Source: Lachnoclostridium sp. UBA903
GTDB lineage: Bacteria; Bacillota; Clostridia; Lachnospirales; Lachnospiraceae
Reading direction: 5' to 3'
NCBI GenBank assembly: GCA_002294045.1
Contig: DBEP01000065.1
Location: forward strand, 1 to 64,000
Length of the DNA stretch: 64,000 nt
In this document: one piece after another, positions 43,797 to 53,294 of the stretch
How positions within the stretch are numbered: the stretch's first letter is position 1
How the letters are laid out: each line of letters opens with the position of its first letter
The notes under the pieces: model-generated
What the model was told of the DNA's origin: nothing
Databases searched by the model: none
The model's input: the letters and a program-made list of their open reading frames with translations, nothing else
Program-made: the position numbers and the translations under genes

Positions 43797-44788
43797 TTGG
43801 AAAATAGCTGAGTACAATATACGGTTCCTTTACTGTCTTTATAAACGCCAATACCTATTTTATTAAAATTAGCATTCATAATATTAGCTCTGTGACCTGG
43901 AGAATTCATCCATCCATTCACTACTGCTTCCGGTGTGTTATAGCCATATGCAAGATTTTCACCTGCAGCAGATACGCTTACATTATATTCATCCAGTACA
44001 GTTGACCATGAAGTCCCGTTGGGCCTGGTGTGGGAAAATGACTGAGCAATTTCCTGGGCACGCTTATTTGCCGGCGCAAGCAGATTCTGAGACATGGTTA
44101 ATGCGGATAATCCGCCTTTTGCACGTTCCGCATTCACCAGTTTAAGAACCTGGTCTGCAAAACTGCTGTCAGAAGACGCCGGAGTCGTAGTATCGGCCGG
44201 GGTTGTGGTCTCAGAAGGGGTAGTGGTTTCGGACGGAGTTGTGGTTTCAGACGGGGTTGTTGTTTCAGTTTCGGACGGAGCCGTAACAGATGTCTGTCCT
44301 TTCAAAATACTGTTAATCAGTTCATTAATATCGATGTTGCTTCCGGCATTAACCACCTTCACCGTAGCCTTGCTGCTGTTATTACAAGCGGTAGCTTTCA
44401 CCTTATTGGATAGCTGGCTGCCAAGGGTTTTACCGTCTACTTTGTCTTGGGCCTTCACTTTATAGTAATATGTTTTATCTTCTTTTAAGCCGGTATCCTT
44501 GAAATTGTTTGACTTTGTAGTACCAACACATTTATATGTACCATTTGGGGAAGTTGCACGATATACCTTGTAACTGTCAGCCCCGCTTACTTTTCCGATA
44601 TTAAGGTTTGCAGTGGTAGCCGTAGTACTTTTTACACTAAGCGTTGGTTTACATTTTGTAATGCTTTTTGTAGTGGCCGCAGCAGCTACTGCTGTGTTGT
44701 TAACATCGAAAGCTTTCAGATTTCCGCCAAATAATGTTGACGAAACTAACGTTAAAGTTAACATTGAAGTTACTAAAAATCTTTTCAT
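43793..44788 (-). CDS. Secreted CAP-domain (SCP/YkwD-like) protein
   Basis: A 331-residue exported protein. A signal peptide (about 1-25) is followed by a fibronectin III-like domain (about 46-134), a Thr/Ser/Pro linker with PSETTT repeats (171-203) and a C-terminal CAP domain (about 206-330). The CAP domain contains FSHTRP (His253), GENLAYG (Glu277), and GWMNSPGHR (His299), the residues that usually line the cleft. AGGAGG precedes the ATG. The stop TAG lies inside a family C repeat arm. CAP proteins of this type are common in sporulating clostridia; the activity is not defined. Confidence 0.9.
   Translation of the reverse strand: MKRFLVTSMLTLTLVSSTLFGGNLKAFDVNNTAVAAAATTKSITKCKPTLSVKSTTATTANLNIGKVSGADSYKVYRATSPNGTYKCVGTTKSNNFKDTGLKEDKTYYYKVKAQDKVDGKTLGSQLSNKVKATACNNSSKATVKVVNAGSNIDINELINSILKGQTSVTAPSETETTTPSETTTPSETTTPSETTTPADTTTPASSDSSFADQVLKLVNAERAKGGLSALTMSQNLLAPANKRAQEIAQSFSHTRPNGTSWSTVLDEYNVSVSAAGENLAYGYNTPEAVVNGWMNSPGHRANIMNANFNKIGIGVYKDSKGTVYCTQLFSN
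44180..44278 (-). repeat. 18-bp tandem repeats encoding PSETTT linker
   Basis: About five in-frame units encode PSETTT or close variants (PSETET, PADTTT). This is a typical extracellular linker and may vary in copy number between strains. Confidence 0.7.
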
Positions 44789-44919
44789 TCGATATGTCCT
44801 CCTATCTGCTATCTACAATTAAGTTACCCCCTTAGGGTAACATAACGAATAGTCTTATTCAACCGTTAGATATTGGAAGGACTCTCAGGTATATCCAGAT
44901 AACATTCCGCCTTTTCCCG

Positions 44920-46095
44920 CTACTCGGCTATATAACTATTCTCAATTGTTATTACAATCCGGTATCTTTCATCTATTTTTTTCAGAGCCTCTTCAATCTG
45001 AAACAGCAGCTCCTGCTCCTGCCGTTCACTGTAGGAAAAAGGTACAACCAGGTCAAAAATCAGGTTAATACTGTTTTCTCCGTTTACAATACGAAAATCA
45101 TGTATGGCGGCTTCCGGTTCAAGCTCTTTTACAACCTGAACTACCGCCTTTTTCTTATCCACAACCTCCTGGTCATTTATCTCAACGGGGTCCATATGGA
45201 TTACCAGAAAAATTCCCAATTCCCGCAGTACATCCCGTTCTATCTTATCAATGGTTTCATGTGCTTCCTCCAGATTCGCATCATTGGGAATCTCCGCATG
45301 GATGGTTGCCATAGTGTGGGAAGGTCCGTAATTATGGACAATAAGGTCATGGCTTCCGATAATTCCGTCATATCCTTCTACCATTTCCGTAATTGCTTCG
45401 TATACTTTCCGGTCAACCGCCTCCCCGAGCAGGGGCTCAAGGGTTTCCCTGGCTATATTAAAGCCTGCCAGCAATACAAATACCGAAACTACGGCGCCCA
45501 TCCAGCCGTCCACTCTATATCCGGTTAATTTTCCGATTATAACAGATGCTATGGTTGTAGTGGTTATCAGCACGTCACCCAGGGCGTCTGTTGCCGTAGC
45601 TTTCATAACATTGGAATGAATGCGTCTGCCAAGTGTCCGGTTAAATAAGGACAGCCACAGTTTTATCAGCACGGAAATACCAAGTATCCCGATTAGTATC
45701 CAGCTGAATCCCACCTCTTCCGGATGGAGTATTTTTGTAAAAGCACTTTTAAAGCAGGAAAAACCTACCTGCAATATTAAAAAAGATACCGCAAAAGCCG
45801 CAATGTATTCAAATCTTCCGTGTCCAAAAGGATGTTCCTTATCCGCGGGACGCTCCGCAAGCTTAATACCGACCAGTCCTATTATGGAAGAAGCCGCATC
45901 CGATAAGTTGTTAAAAGCATCTGCCATAACGGATATACTGTTAATAATCAGCCCCACTGTAATCTTGGTGCCAAATAATATAAGATTACAGATAATACCT
46001 ACAACACTGGCCAATACGCCGTAAGCGGTCCGGACTTTCGATTTTTCCGTATCGTTATAATCCTTTACAAATAATTTCACTAATATTTGTGTCAT
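44920..46095 (-). CDS. Cation diffusion facilitator family transporter
   Basis: A 391-residue CDF exporter with six hydrophobic segments. Metal-binding motifs are SVMADAFNNLSDAASS in segment 2 and ATATDALGDVLITTT in segment 5; the first Asp pair with Asn suggests Mn2+, Fe2+ or Zn2+ rather than a fixed metal. The cytoplasmic tail (about 205-391) is longer than the family core and contains a second ferredoxin-like half. GGGAGGAG precedes the ATG at 46095. It lies 60 bases downstream of the heterodimeric ABC exporter genes. Confidence 0.9.
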   Translation of the reverse strand: MTQILVKLFVKDYNDTEKSKVRTAYGVLASVVGIICNLILFGTKITVGLIINSISVMADAFNNLSDAASSIIGLVGIKLAERPADKEHPFGHGRFEYIAAFAVSFLILQVGFSCFKSAFTKILHPEEVGFSWILIGILGISVLIKLWLSLFNRTLGRRIHSNVMKATATDALGDVLITTTTIASVIIGKLTGYRVDGWMGAVVSVFVLLAGFNIARETLEPLLGEAVDRKVYEAITEMVEGYDGIIGSHDLIVHNYGPSHTMATIHAEIPNDANLEEAHETIDKIERDVLRELGIFLVIHMDPVEINDQEVVDKKKAVVQVVKELEPEAAIHDFRIVNGENSINLIFDLVVPFSYSERQEQELLFQIEEALKKIDERYRIVITIENSYIAE

Positions 46096-46155
46096 TTTAC
46101 TCCTCCCGGGGTAATAATTAAGCACCCAAAACGGCCTGGAAATAGCTTTTGTCTG

Positions 46156-47919
46156 TCAGGACCGCAGCTGCAGCTCATACAGTTTTTTATAAATGCCTCC
46201 GTAATTTAATAATTCCTGATGGGTTCCTGTTTCCCTCACTTCCCCTTTATGCATGACTAATATTTTATCGGCATGCTGTATGGTGGACAGCCGGTGGGCA
46301 ACCATAATGGTGGTCCGCCCCGTCATTAATTTCTGCAGCGCGTCCTGGATAATCTGCTCGGTTTCGGTATCAATATTGGCGGTGGCTTCGTCCATAACCA
46401 GTATCGCCGGATCATAGGCCAGCGTTCTGGCAAAGGACAGCAGCTGCCGCTGTCCCGCCGATAATGTGGTTCCCCGTTCGGTTACCGCTTCTTCATAGGC
46501 ACGTTCCAGTCTTTCAATAAAACCTGCCGCATTGACATATTCCGCCGCCTTCCTTACCCTTTCATCGGTAATCCCGTCATTTTTTAACCGTATATTACTT
46601 TTAATATCGCCGGTAAAAATAAAAACATCCTGCTGCACCTGACCTATGGCGCTCCTGAGCTGTTCGGTGCTTAACTCTCTGATATCCACTCCGTCAACGG
46701 TTATTCTTCCCCGCTGGATATCATAATATCTTCCTATTAAATTCAGTATGGAGGATTTGCCTGCCCCGGTGGCTCCGACAAATGCAATACGCTGTCCCTG
46801 CTCAATTACAAAACTTACATTCTTTAGAATCCAGTTTTCCCCTTCATAAGCAAACCAAACATGCTCGAATTCAATACGGCCCTTAACTCCGGTCAGTTCT
46901 CTGGGCGCCCCGGGGTTTACAACCAGTGGTTTTTCATCCAGTACGGTGAATATCTTCTCTGCGGAAGCCATGGCGGACTGCAGGGTTCCAAGCTGTTCCG
47001 CCAGTTCCTGTATGGGCTCAAAGAAAGAGCCTATATATTGGATAAATACATACAGTGTTCCGATGGATATTACTCCTTTTAACACGGAATCACCGCCCAC
47101 CGCAATAATAATGACCAGAGCTATAATTGACAGGATATAGATGGAGGGACGGAATATGGCAAATACCATCATTTCTCTGTAATTGGCTTTAAAAAGCTCC
47201 GTATTTTTCTGCTTAAATTCCTCAAACTTTTCATTTTCCCTTGCAAATATCTGAATTAGCTTCATACCCGATAAGTGCTCCGATAAATAGGTATTGATGG
47301 CCGTAATTTTAGTCCTTACCAAACGGTAGGTAGCTCTGGATATGGTTTTAAAAAGTACGGTAAGACCGATAATTAAAGGCAGCAGCAAAAAAGCATACAG
47401 GGACAGTCTGATATCTATACTGACCATTACCATCGCCAGACCGATTATTTTAACGGTATTTTTAAATAACTTAACCAGAATATTGGCATACATTTCATTT
47501 AACGCTTCCACATCGTTGGTTATCCGGGTCACAATCCGCCCTACCGGAGTAATATCAAAAAAACGCAGGGACAAATGATGGACATGTTCAAATACTTCCT
47601 GTCTGATATTATAAATAATACTCTGTCCGGTCAGCTGAAGTATCCAGGTCTGCCAAAAATTGCAGAAAAAACTTCCCAGTAATACCAGAAGGTAGATTAA
47701 AGCAATTTTTTTAACCTTATTAAAATCGCCGTTTCCTATAAATTCGTCGATTGCTTGACCGACCAATACGGGCCGGTATAATTCAAAGCCCGTTATGCAA
47801 AGCACCAAAAGAAAAGAAAGAGCCATCCAGTGCCAGTAAGGCTTGACATATGCCATCAATCGTTTTAAAACACTGCCGTGAAAGGCTCCTTCATAATCAA
47901 AATTATTTTTCTTTGCCAT
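46156..47919 (-). CDS. ABC exporter half-transporter with canonical ATPase site
   Basis: A 587-residue fusion of a six-segment membrane domain (about 20-310) and an ATPase domain. Walker A is GATGAGKSS, the signature LSAGQRQLLSFA, and Walker B LVMDEATANID, with the catalytic Glu present. It is the YheH/BmrD-type partner of the gene upstream. The start codon is uncertain: an ATG at 47919 has only a distant AAAGG, and a TTG at 47940 is the alternative. Such pairs export drugs or peptides and are often induced by antibiotics. Confidence 0.88.
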   Translation of the reverse strand: MAKKNNFDYEGAFHGSVLKRLMAYVKPYWHWMALSFLLVLCITGFELYRPVLVGQAIDEFIGNGDFNKVKKIALIYLLVLLGSFFCNFWQTWILQLTGQSIIYNIRQEVFEHVHHLSLRFFDITPVGRIVTRITNDVEALNEMYANILVKLFKNTVKIIGLAMVMVSIDIRLSLYAFLLLPLIIGLTVLFKTISRATYRLVRTKITAINTYLSEHLSGMKLIQIFARENEKFEEFKQKNTELFKANYREMMVFAIFRPSIYILSIIALVIIIAVGGDSVLKGVISIGTLYVFIQYIGSFFEPIQELAEQLGTLQSAMASAEKIFTVLDEKPLVVNPGAPRELTGVKGRIEFEHVWFAYEGENWILKNVSFVIEQGQRIAFVGATGAGKSSILNLIGRYYDIQRGRITVDGVDIRELSTEQLRSAIGQVQQDVFIFTGDIKSNIRLKNDGITDERVRKAAEYVNAAGFIERLERAYEEAVTERGTTLSAGQRQLLSFARTLAYDPAILVMDEATANIDTETEQIIQDALQKLMTGRTTIMVAHRLSTIQHADKILVMHKGEVRETGTHQELLNYGGIYKKLYELQLRS

Positions 47920-47969
47920 GATAAATCCATACCTTTCCAAACTGTCGTTATCTCAACCGTTAAATTAAA

Positions 47970-49724
47970 TTATACTGCTTCCAGCTGTTTCTCCAACTGC
48001 TGCTTTTCATACATTTTCGCATAGATTCCCTGCCGGTTTAACAATTCTTCGTGAGTACCGTATTCCGCCATTCTGCCTTCTTCCAAAACCAGAATCTGAT
48101 CCGCATTCTGTATGGTGGAAATGCGGTGGGCAATAATTATGGTGGTTCTCCCCTTCCGGTTGTTCTTTAAATTTTTTAATATCTGCTCTTCGGTATTCGT
48201 ATCCACCGCCGATAAGGAATCATCCAAAATCAGGATGGGCGCATCTTTCATTAGGGCTCTCGCAATGGAGCTTCTCTGTTTTTGCCCTCCGGACAGGGTA
48301 ACTCCCCATTCTCCGACCACGGTACTATAATTTTCCGGAAAATCCATAATGTTGTCATGGATACAGGCTTCCCCTGCAGCCTTTTGTACCGATTCCATAT
48401 CTTTAACCTCCGCACCGAAAGCTATGTTGTTTCTGAGGGTATCGGAAAACATGAAATTATCCTGGGGCACATAGGCTATATTTTCCCTTAAAACCTTAAG
48501 GGGAATTTTACGGATATCCAACCCGTCTATGGCTATCATTCCCGGTTCCACGTTGTACATGCGTACAAGCAGATTGGCAAGGGCTGTTTTGCCGCTGCCG
48601 GTCCTCCCCAGAATCGCCAGAGTGCCGCCTTTTTTTATTTTAAGGGAAATATTTTCAAGTACATTAGGTGTTTCAGGTGTAAAGCGGAAACTGAGGCCGG
48701 AAAATTCAATCTCTCCTTCCAACCGGTTTATATTATAATCCGTTTCCCCTGCCGTATCGTGAACCTCCGGCTTATGATTAAAAATATTCTGGATACGTTT
48801 GATGGAGGCAATCCCCTGTGAGAAAAAGGTTATGCTGTCCCCCGCCGCAATCATGGGCCATACCAGCATGCCGATATACTGGTTAAATGCTATAAATCTG
48901 CCTAAGGTAATGGTTCCCGTAATTGTAAGATACCCTCCGTATAACAGGGTAATCAGACTTGATAAGCCGATAACCACATCCAATAAAGGCATAACGGTGG
49001 CCTGTAATTTAACGATATTCATATTTTTATCCATATTATCCTTGTTAGCTTTTGCAAAGGCTTTCAGTTCATTTCTTTCCTGAACAAATGCCTTAACCAC
49101 CCGGATACCGGAAACGCTTTCCTGAACCTGGTCCGTTAAATCCGAAAAGGCTTTTTGCTTCTCCGCAAACCTTTTTTCAGCCAGCCGGCCGTAATATACT
49201 CCCCCGGCTGCAATAAAAAGCAAAGGGATAACTGCAAGAAGTGTCAGCCTTATATCCACATAAAGAATCATCTTCATCAATACCATTACGGTCATGATAC
49301 AGGCGTCAAAAGAGGTTATGACAGCCGGTCCCGCCGACATGCGTATTGCATTTAAATCATTAATAAAATGTGCCATTAAGTCCCCGGTTTTATTTTTATT
49401 ATAATATCCCATGGACAGGGTTTCCAAATGGGCAAACATATCATTGCGCAGTTCATATTCAATGGCCCTAGCCGAGCCAATGATAAAATAACGCCATCCG
49501 AATCTTCCCACGGCGAGAATGATTCCAACCAGTACGATTTTAAGAATATTTTGGTACAAGCCGTTTAAGTCCATGGTACGGCCTTTCAGTCCGTCCGTTA
49601 TCTCTCCGGTTAGCTGCGGTATGTATAAATTCATGTAATCCACGATAAATAAGGTCAATATCCCCAAAATATATTTCCATTTATACCTTTTTATATATTT
49701 AAAAATAATATTTTTTTCTTTCAT
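47970..49724 (-). CDS. ABC exporter half-transporter with degenerate ATPase site
   Basis: A 584-residue fusion of membrane and ATPase domains. Walker A is GRTGSGKTA and the signature LSGGQKQRSSIA. Walker B ends LILDDSLSAVD, with Asp instead of the catalytic Glu. This is the mark of the YheI/BmrC partner in heterodimeric exporters. It is first in the minus-strand pair, followed after 50 bases by the canonical partner. About 145 bases separate it from the small regulator gene upstream. Confidence 0.9.
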   Translation of the reverse strand: MKEKNIIFKYIKRYKWKYILGILTLFIVDYMNLYIPQLTGEITDGLKGRTMDLNGLYQNILKIVLVGIILAVGRFGWRYFIIGSARAIEYELRNDMFAHLETLSMGYYNKNKTGDLMAHFINDLNAIRMSAGPAVITSFDACIMTVMVLMKMILYVDIRLTLLAVIPLLFIAAGGVYYGRLAEKRFAEKQKAFSDLTDQVQESVSGIRVVKAFVQERNELKAFAKANKDNMDKNMNIVKLQATVMPLLDVVIGLSSLITLLYGGYLTITGTITLGRFIAFNQYIGMLVWPMIAAGDSITFFSQGIASIKRIQNIFNHKPEVHDTAGETDYNINRLEGEIEFSGLSFRFTPETPNVLENISLKIKKGGTLAILGRTGSGKTALANLLVRMYNVEPGMIAIDGLDIRKIPLKVLRENIAYVPQDNFMFSDTLRNNIAFGAEVKDMESVQKAAGEACIHDNIMDFPENYSTVVGEWGVTLSGGQKQRSSIARALMKDAPILILDDSLSAVDTNTEEQILKNLKNNRKGRTTIIIAHRISTIQNADQILVLEEGRMAEYGTHEELLNRQGIYAKMYEKQQLEKQLEAV

Positions 49725-49870
49725 ACTTAACTCCGTCTTCCATATTTACACCCGTTGTATACCACAGGCGGTCCCCCCTGTACTGCCACAACCAGAACAG
49801 GCTGCCATTCTTTCCGGATGCCATTTATATCTATCATTAAAAGCGGCTATACCCGCTTTTATATAATATA

Positions 49871-50089
49871 TTACTCGTTTGCTTCGTCTTTTATATATTC
49901 CAGTATATCTCCGGGCTGACATTCCAGGGCTTCGCAGATTTTCTCCAGGGTTGAAAACTTAATGGCCTTTGCCTTTCCGTTTTTTAATATAGAAACATTT
50001 GCCATGGTGATTCCCACCTTTTCCGATAATTCCGTTACGCTCATTTTACGTTTTGCCAGCATAACATCAATATTTATTATAATCGCCAT
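49871..50089 (-). CDS. Small XRE-type regulator (YozG-like)
   Basis: A 72-residue Cro/CI helix-turn-helix protein: RKMSVTELSEKVGITMANVS forms the helices, then LKNGKAKAIKFSTLEKICEAL, and QPGDILEY closes the fold. This layout is typical of the tiny regulators paired with DUF2975 membrane proteins in Firmicutes. It starts 9 bases after the DUF2975 gene and is surely in the same operon. Confidence 0.88.
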   Translation of the reverse strand: MAIIINIDVMLAKRKMSVTELSEKVGITMANVSILKNGKAKAIKFSTLEKICEALECQPGDILEYIKDEANE

Positions 50090-50098
50090 TCTCTCACC

Positions 50099-50575
50099 TC
50101 ATATTGTTAAATCATTTTCCTGTTTTAAATCGCTGGCCTTTAAAACAAGATGGGATAAAGCTGCCGTTAATATCGCCAAAGCAAAACCGATAAAAAGAAT
50201 TACTATGATAAATAACAGGATTCCGGGCTGCAGTATTCCATAAATAAATGCGGCTATGGTTACAATAATATAAATAATACAGTCCGCAATGAAAAATTTG
50301 CTGATTGCCTTAAGAGCCGACGCATTTTCCGGACAAAAAGAAGAATCCCTGCCGATACGCGTACATATTCCCCAGAACTTCCACAAAGACAAGTAACACG
50401 GGATAGCAGTAATCCAAATAAAAGCCGTAAAAAAAGTCTGTAAATATCCAGAGTTGAAATATTCCGGAATTAAATCCTGGTACCAGGACGGAATAATAAG
50501 GCAGAAAAAAATTCCGATCCCGCCTGCAATAACAGTAATCAACTTAAGCCATCCGGTCATTTCCACTTGTTTCAT
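50099..50575 (-). CDS. DUF2975 domain membrane protein
   Basis: A 158-residue protein with four hydrophobic segments (about residues 10-28, 47-66, 97-117 and 121-143). A cytoplasmic loop, GICTRIGRDSSFCPENASALKAIS, links segments 2 and 3 and is typical of the DUF2975 family. The ATG at 50575 follows GGGAGG; a longer frame from 50641 is rejected. It is encoded directly before the YozG-like regulator, and may sequester or signal to that regulator at the membrane; this is inferred from the pairing. Confidence 0.82.
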   Translation of the reverse strand: MKQVEMTGWLKLITVIAGGIGIFFCLIIPSWYQDLIPEYFNSGYLQTFFTAFIWITAIPCYLSLWKFWGICTRIGRDSSFCPENASALKAISKFFIADCIIYIIVTIAAFIYGILQPGILLFIIVILFIGFALAILTAALSHLVLKASDLKQENDLTI

Positions 50576-50799
50576 AATTTTCCTCCCTGTCCAATTGCTC
50601 CTGCATGTAAATTTATCATCGTTTTTATCATTATACTTCAAATAGAACGATTCGTCGATAATATTTTGTTATGCTGCTGTCAGGAAAAACACAGGCGCCG
50701 GGTTAAATTATGGTTACATTCTTATTTTATTTATGATAAACTTAAATCCGAGGCTACTATGTTTATTTATTCATACCTATGTATAAAAAGGAGGCTGGC

Positions 50800-51351
50800 A
50801 TGGCTGATTTATTTATTGATTCGAATTTATATACCACAAGACCGGAATCTTCAGGAAGACCGGAAAAGGAAATACGGGTTTATGATTTGCTGGAAAAGAT
50901 TAATATTCCATTTATCCGAGTAGACCACGGAGTTACCGCCACCATAGAATCCTGTCTGGAAGTGGAAAGAATGCTGGAAATAAAAATCTGTAAAAATCTG
51001 TTTTTATGCAACGCACAAAAAACACAATTTTATTTATTGATGATGCCCGGGGATAAAAAATTTAAGACTGCCGGTTTATGCCGACAGATTCAAACCTCAA
51101 GACTTTCCTTTGCACCTTCCGAATATATGGAAGAATTCCTTGATATTACTCCTGGTTCGGTCAGCGTATTAGGGCTGATGAATGACTGCAATAACCGGGT
51201 GCAGCTTTTAATTGACCGGGATGTCCTGAAACAGGAAGCCATAGGCTGTCATCCCTGCATCAATACGTCAAGCCTTAAGATAAAGACTGCGGATATATTG
51301 GATAAATTACTGCCTTGTTTAAATCATAAGGCTGTTATTGTAGATTTGTAA
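50800..51351 (+). CDS. ProX/PrdX-type YbaK-domain deacylase
   Basis: A 183-residue protein with a YbaK/ProRS-editing-like domain: VDHGVTATIESCLEVERMLEI (about 40-60), KNLFLCNAQKTQFYLLMMPGDKKF, and the late GCHPCINTSSLKIKTADI. These proteins hydrolyse Ala or Cys wrongly attached to tRNA(Pro). AAAAGGAGG lies 5 bases before the ATG at 50800. It stands alone, divergent from the DUF2975 unit. Confidence 0.87.
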   Translation: MADLFIDSNLYTTRPESSGRPEKEIRVYDLLEKINIPFIRVDHGVTATIESCLEVERMLEIKICKNLFLCNAQKTQFYLLMMPGDKKFKTAGLCRQIQTSRLSFAPSEYMEEFLDITPGSVSVLGLMNDCNNRVQLLIDRDVLKQEAIGCHPCINTSSLKIKTADILDKLLPCLNHKAVIVDL

Positions 51352-51554
51352 GATTCCGTTTACTCTTTATACGGAAGCAAATTATTATTTTTTAAACAGT
51401 CATAATAAATGCTTCTTACCGGTATAATGAAGAAAGTATAATTAATAATTTTATTTTATACAACCTTACCGGTATTAGTTGTTTTATTTATTATTCCGGC
51501 TTTAGTAATTGGTCTTTCAAACATAACCGCAAGATGCACAGATAGGAGGCAGAA

Positions 51555-52019
51555 ATGAAAGTATTGGTGGACGCAGATGCTTGTCCGGTAAAACATATTA
51601 TAGAAAGAATAGCAAAAAAATTTTTTATTCCTGTAATTATGGTTATTGATACAAGTCATATTCTGGAATCGGAATACAGCAAAATTATACAGGTCAGCAA
51701 GGCTCCGGATGCTGTTGATATTGCATTGATAAACCGGACAGATTCGGGGGATATTGTAGTAACACAGGATTATGGTGTGGCATCCATGGCCCTGGGCAAA
51801 AAGGCTTATGCCATAAACCAGAACGGAAAGTACTACACGGAAGAAAATATTAACCTGCTTATGTTTGAACGCCATCTCTCCAAAAAACAAAGAAGAGCCG
51901 GCGGCCGCACCGGCTCTATGAAAAAACGCTCCAAAGAAGACGACGAGCGATTTGAAACTGCATTTTCAAATCTTTGTGAGCAGTGGTATTCCGCTAATTC
52001 CGCCACGGTAAATAACTAG
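51555..52019 (+). CDS. YaiI/YqxD family protein (DUF188)
   Basis: A 154-residue protein with the family core KVLVDADACPVK at residues 2-13, an Asp-rich GDIVVTQDYGVASMAL stretch and the basic RRAGGRTGSMKKR tail. The fold is related to PIN nucleases, but no activity is established. AGGAGG precedes the ATG. Its stop overlaps the convergent ECF component gene by 4 bases. Confidence 0.92.
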   Translation: MKVLVDADACPVKHIIERIAKKFFIPVIMVIDTSHILESEYSKIIQVSKAPDAVDIALINRTDSGDIVVTQDYGVASMALGKKAYAINQNGKYYTEENINLLMFERHLSKKQRRAGGRTGSMKKRSKEDDERFETAFSNLCEQWYSANSATVNN

Positions 52020-52642
52020 CTCACCTGAGCTCCTGATTTTCGTGAAAATACATCAATTGCCTTAGAAACAGCGGTTCCCAGGAAAAAGCATACCACCGCT
52101 TCAATGAGACCATTCACACCTACAAACGCAAGGACAAAGGTAAACACGTTGCCTGTACCGAGGCTGTTTGCAATTCCCTGAATGTATTCCGTATGATAAA
52201 AAAACAGCATCAGTGTGGTCATGAAAAACAAGGTATTTAATAATGGCCCGATTAAGCTGGCTGCGGCATGGGATATTCCTTTGGTTACATTCCCTTTTCT
52301 TAAGGCCATAAATATAATAGCCGTCAGCCATCCCATAAGTATACGTGAAAAGACGGTGACAATAAAGGTTCCTACGGGATTGATACTTAACAGAATTGTT
52401 CCGAAAGCACTTATTCCGAAACACTGTGCAAAGCTGGTAAGGCCAAATATGCCTCCAAGGATGGCCCCTCCTGCCGGTCCCAGCAGGATGGCACCTACTG
52501 TAACCGGAACGACCAGTAATGTAATCTCCAGTCCGGGTGTTTTAATATAACCAAGGGGCGTAAATGCCATCAGCAATATAATTGCCGTAAAAAGTGCGAG
52601 CTGCACCATTTTTAAAGTACGCTGATTTGTAATAGTTTTCAT
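52016..52642 (-). CDS. ECF transporter S component
   Basis: A 208-residue membrane protein with six hydrophobic segments. ITLLVVPVTVGAILLGPAGG and ILGGIFGLTSFAQCF are typical of vitamin-binding S components of energy-coupling factor importers. The shared ATPase and T component would be encoded elsewhere. The pattern suggests the pantothenate-type branch, and coaX is in this window, but the link is weak. The leader holds a perfect GC-rich hairpin (52747-52768) and a family A repeat. Confidence 0.82.
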   Translation of the reverse strand: MKTITNQRTLKMVQLALFTAIILLMAFTPLGYIKTPGLEITLLVVPVTVGAILLGPAGGAILGGIFGLTSFAQCFGISAFGTILLSINPVGTFIVTVFSRILMGWLTAIIFMALRKGNVTKGISHAAASLIGPLLNTLFFMTTLMLFFYHTEYIQGIANSLGTGNVFTFVLAFVGVNGLIEAVVCFFLGTAVSKAIDVFSRKSGAQVS

Positions 52643-52746
52643 AATTCAAGCTTTCCTCCTTCTGATTGCTCCAATCTAACAATAGTATTGGTTCATTTTA
52701 TCAATTGAATTACATCCACCGTTAAAATCTTTCCTATGAGACAGAA

Positions 52747-52768
52747 AGAGTCTGGCCCGCCAGACTCT
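52747..52768. other. Perfect GC-rich hairpin upstream of the ECF gene
   Basis: AGAGTCTGGC (52747-52756) and GCCAGACTCT (52759-52768) pair perfectly with a two-base spacer. No T run follows on either strand. It may be a protein-binding palindrome or leader structure. Confidence 0.5.
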
Positions 52769-52781
52769 GACGCTGACGCGC

Positions 52782-52880
52782 TGTCACCTAAGTAACAAAT
52801 CTCCATAGTGCGTCATGCACATCACCTGCGTATCCCCGGTCGGGTTTTTATATCATAGGACGAACTTTCCTATAATTAAA
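52782..52880 (+). repeat. Repeat family A, copy 5
   Basis: TGTCACCTAAGTAACA, GTGCGTCATG, CGTATCCCCGGTCGGG, a T run and ATCATAGGA with TCCTAT. It shares blocks with all other copies and helps define the full element of about 90 bases. Confidence 0.7.
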
Positions 52881-52941
52881 AAATGCACCGCTGAAAAACC
52901 TGTACTACCTGGTTTTACATGCGGCGCATATCATAGTATAC

Positions 52942-53052
52942 TCAATTCAATAATAGGCTTATTAAGCTTTTTTCATATTGAATATAACCATTGTCCAGTT
53001 CCTGCCGCAATACTTTATGGTCAAGACTATCCATATGGAAATCAGAAATCAT
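52942..53052 (-). CDS. Possible 36-residue small protein or gene remnant
   Basis: A frame starting ATG at 53052 encodes a polar, helix-like peptide (HMDSLDHKVLRQELDNGYIQ and then YEKSLISLLLN). Composition looks like real coding sequence, but no ribosome site is visible. It could be a remnant of a longer gene. I do not recognise it. Confidence 0.25.
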   Translation of the reverse strand: MISDFHMDSLDHKVLRQELDNGYIQYEKSLISLLLN

Positions 53053-53294
53053 TTATAAAGGTCCGCTTTGCACGGTATTCTTCTTTTGGCCCCAACATCC
53101 GTTAAGTGCCTTAGAACAACCGGTTCTAAAATATTTTAATTAGTATAAGCTTAACCTGTTTATAAATAAATCCTTTATTCATTCAATTGTAATAGTATAT
53201 TATCTTATTCCGTATAAAAATGCAAGATAAATTTTAAATAAAGACAAAACCTAAATAAAGACGAATAAAACATTTGGCAAAGGTCCGTTTATTT
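53053..53294. other. Intergenic region downstream of cellobiose phosphorylase
   Basis: AT-rich with a short palindrome-like AACCGGTT near 53117. I see no terminator hairpin with a T run and no gene. Confidence 0.3.

Noticed and set aside
44180..44278. Regular 18-bp repeats considered as a CRISPR array
   Set aside because: They are in frame in the CAP-protein gene, encode a Thr-rich linker and have no spacers.
52815..53105. 96-codon plus-strand frame
   Set aside because: It begins inside a family A repeat, lacks a ribosome site and has no recognisable features.
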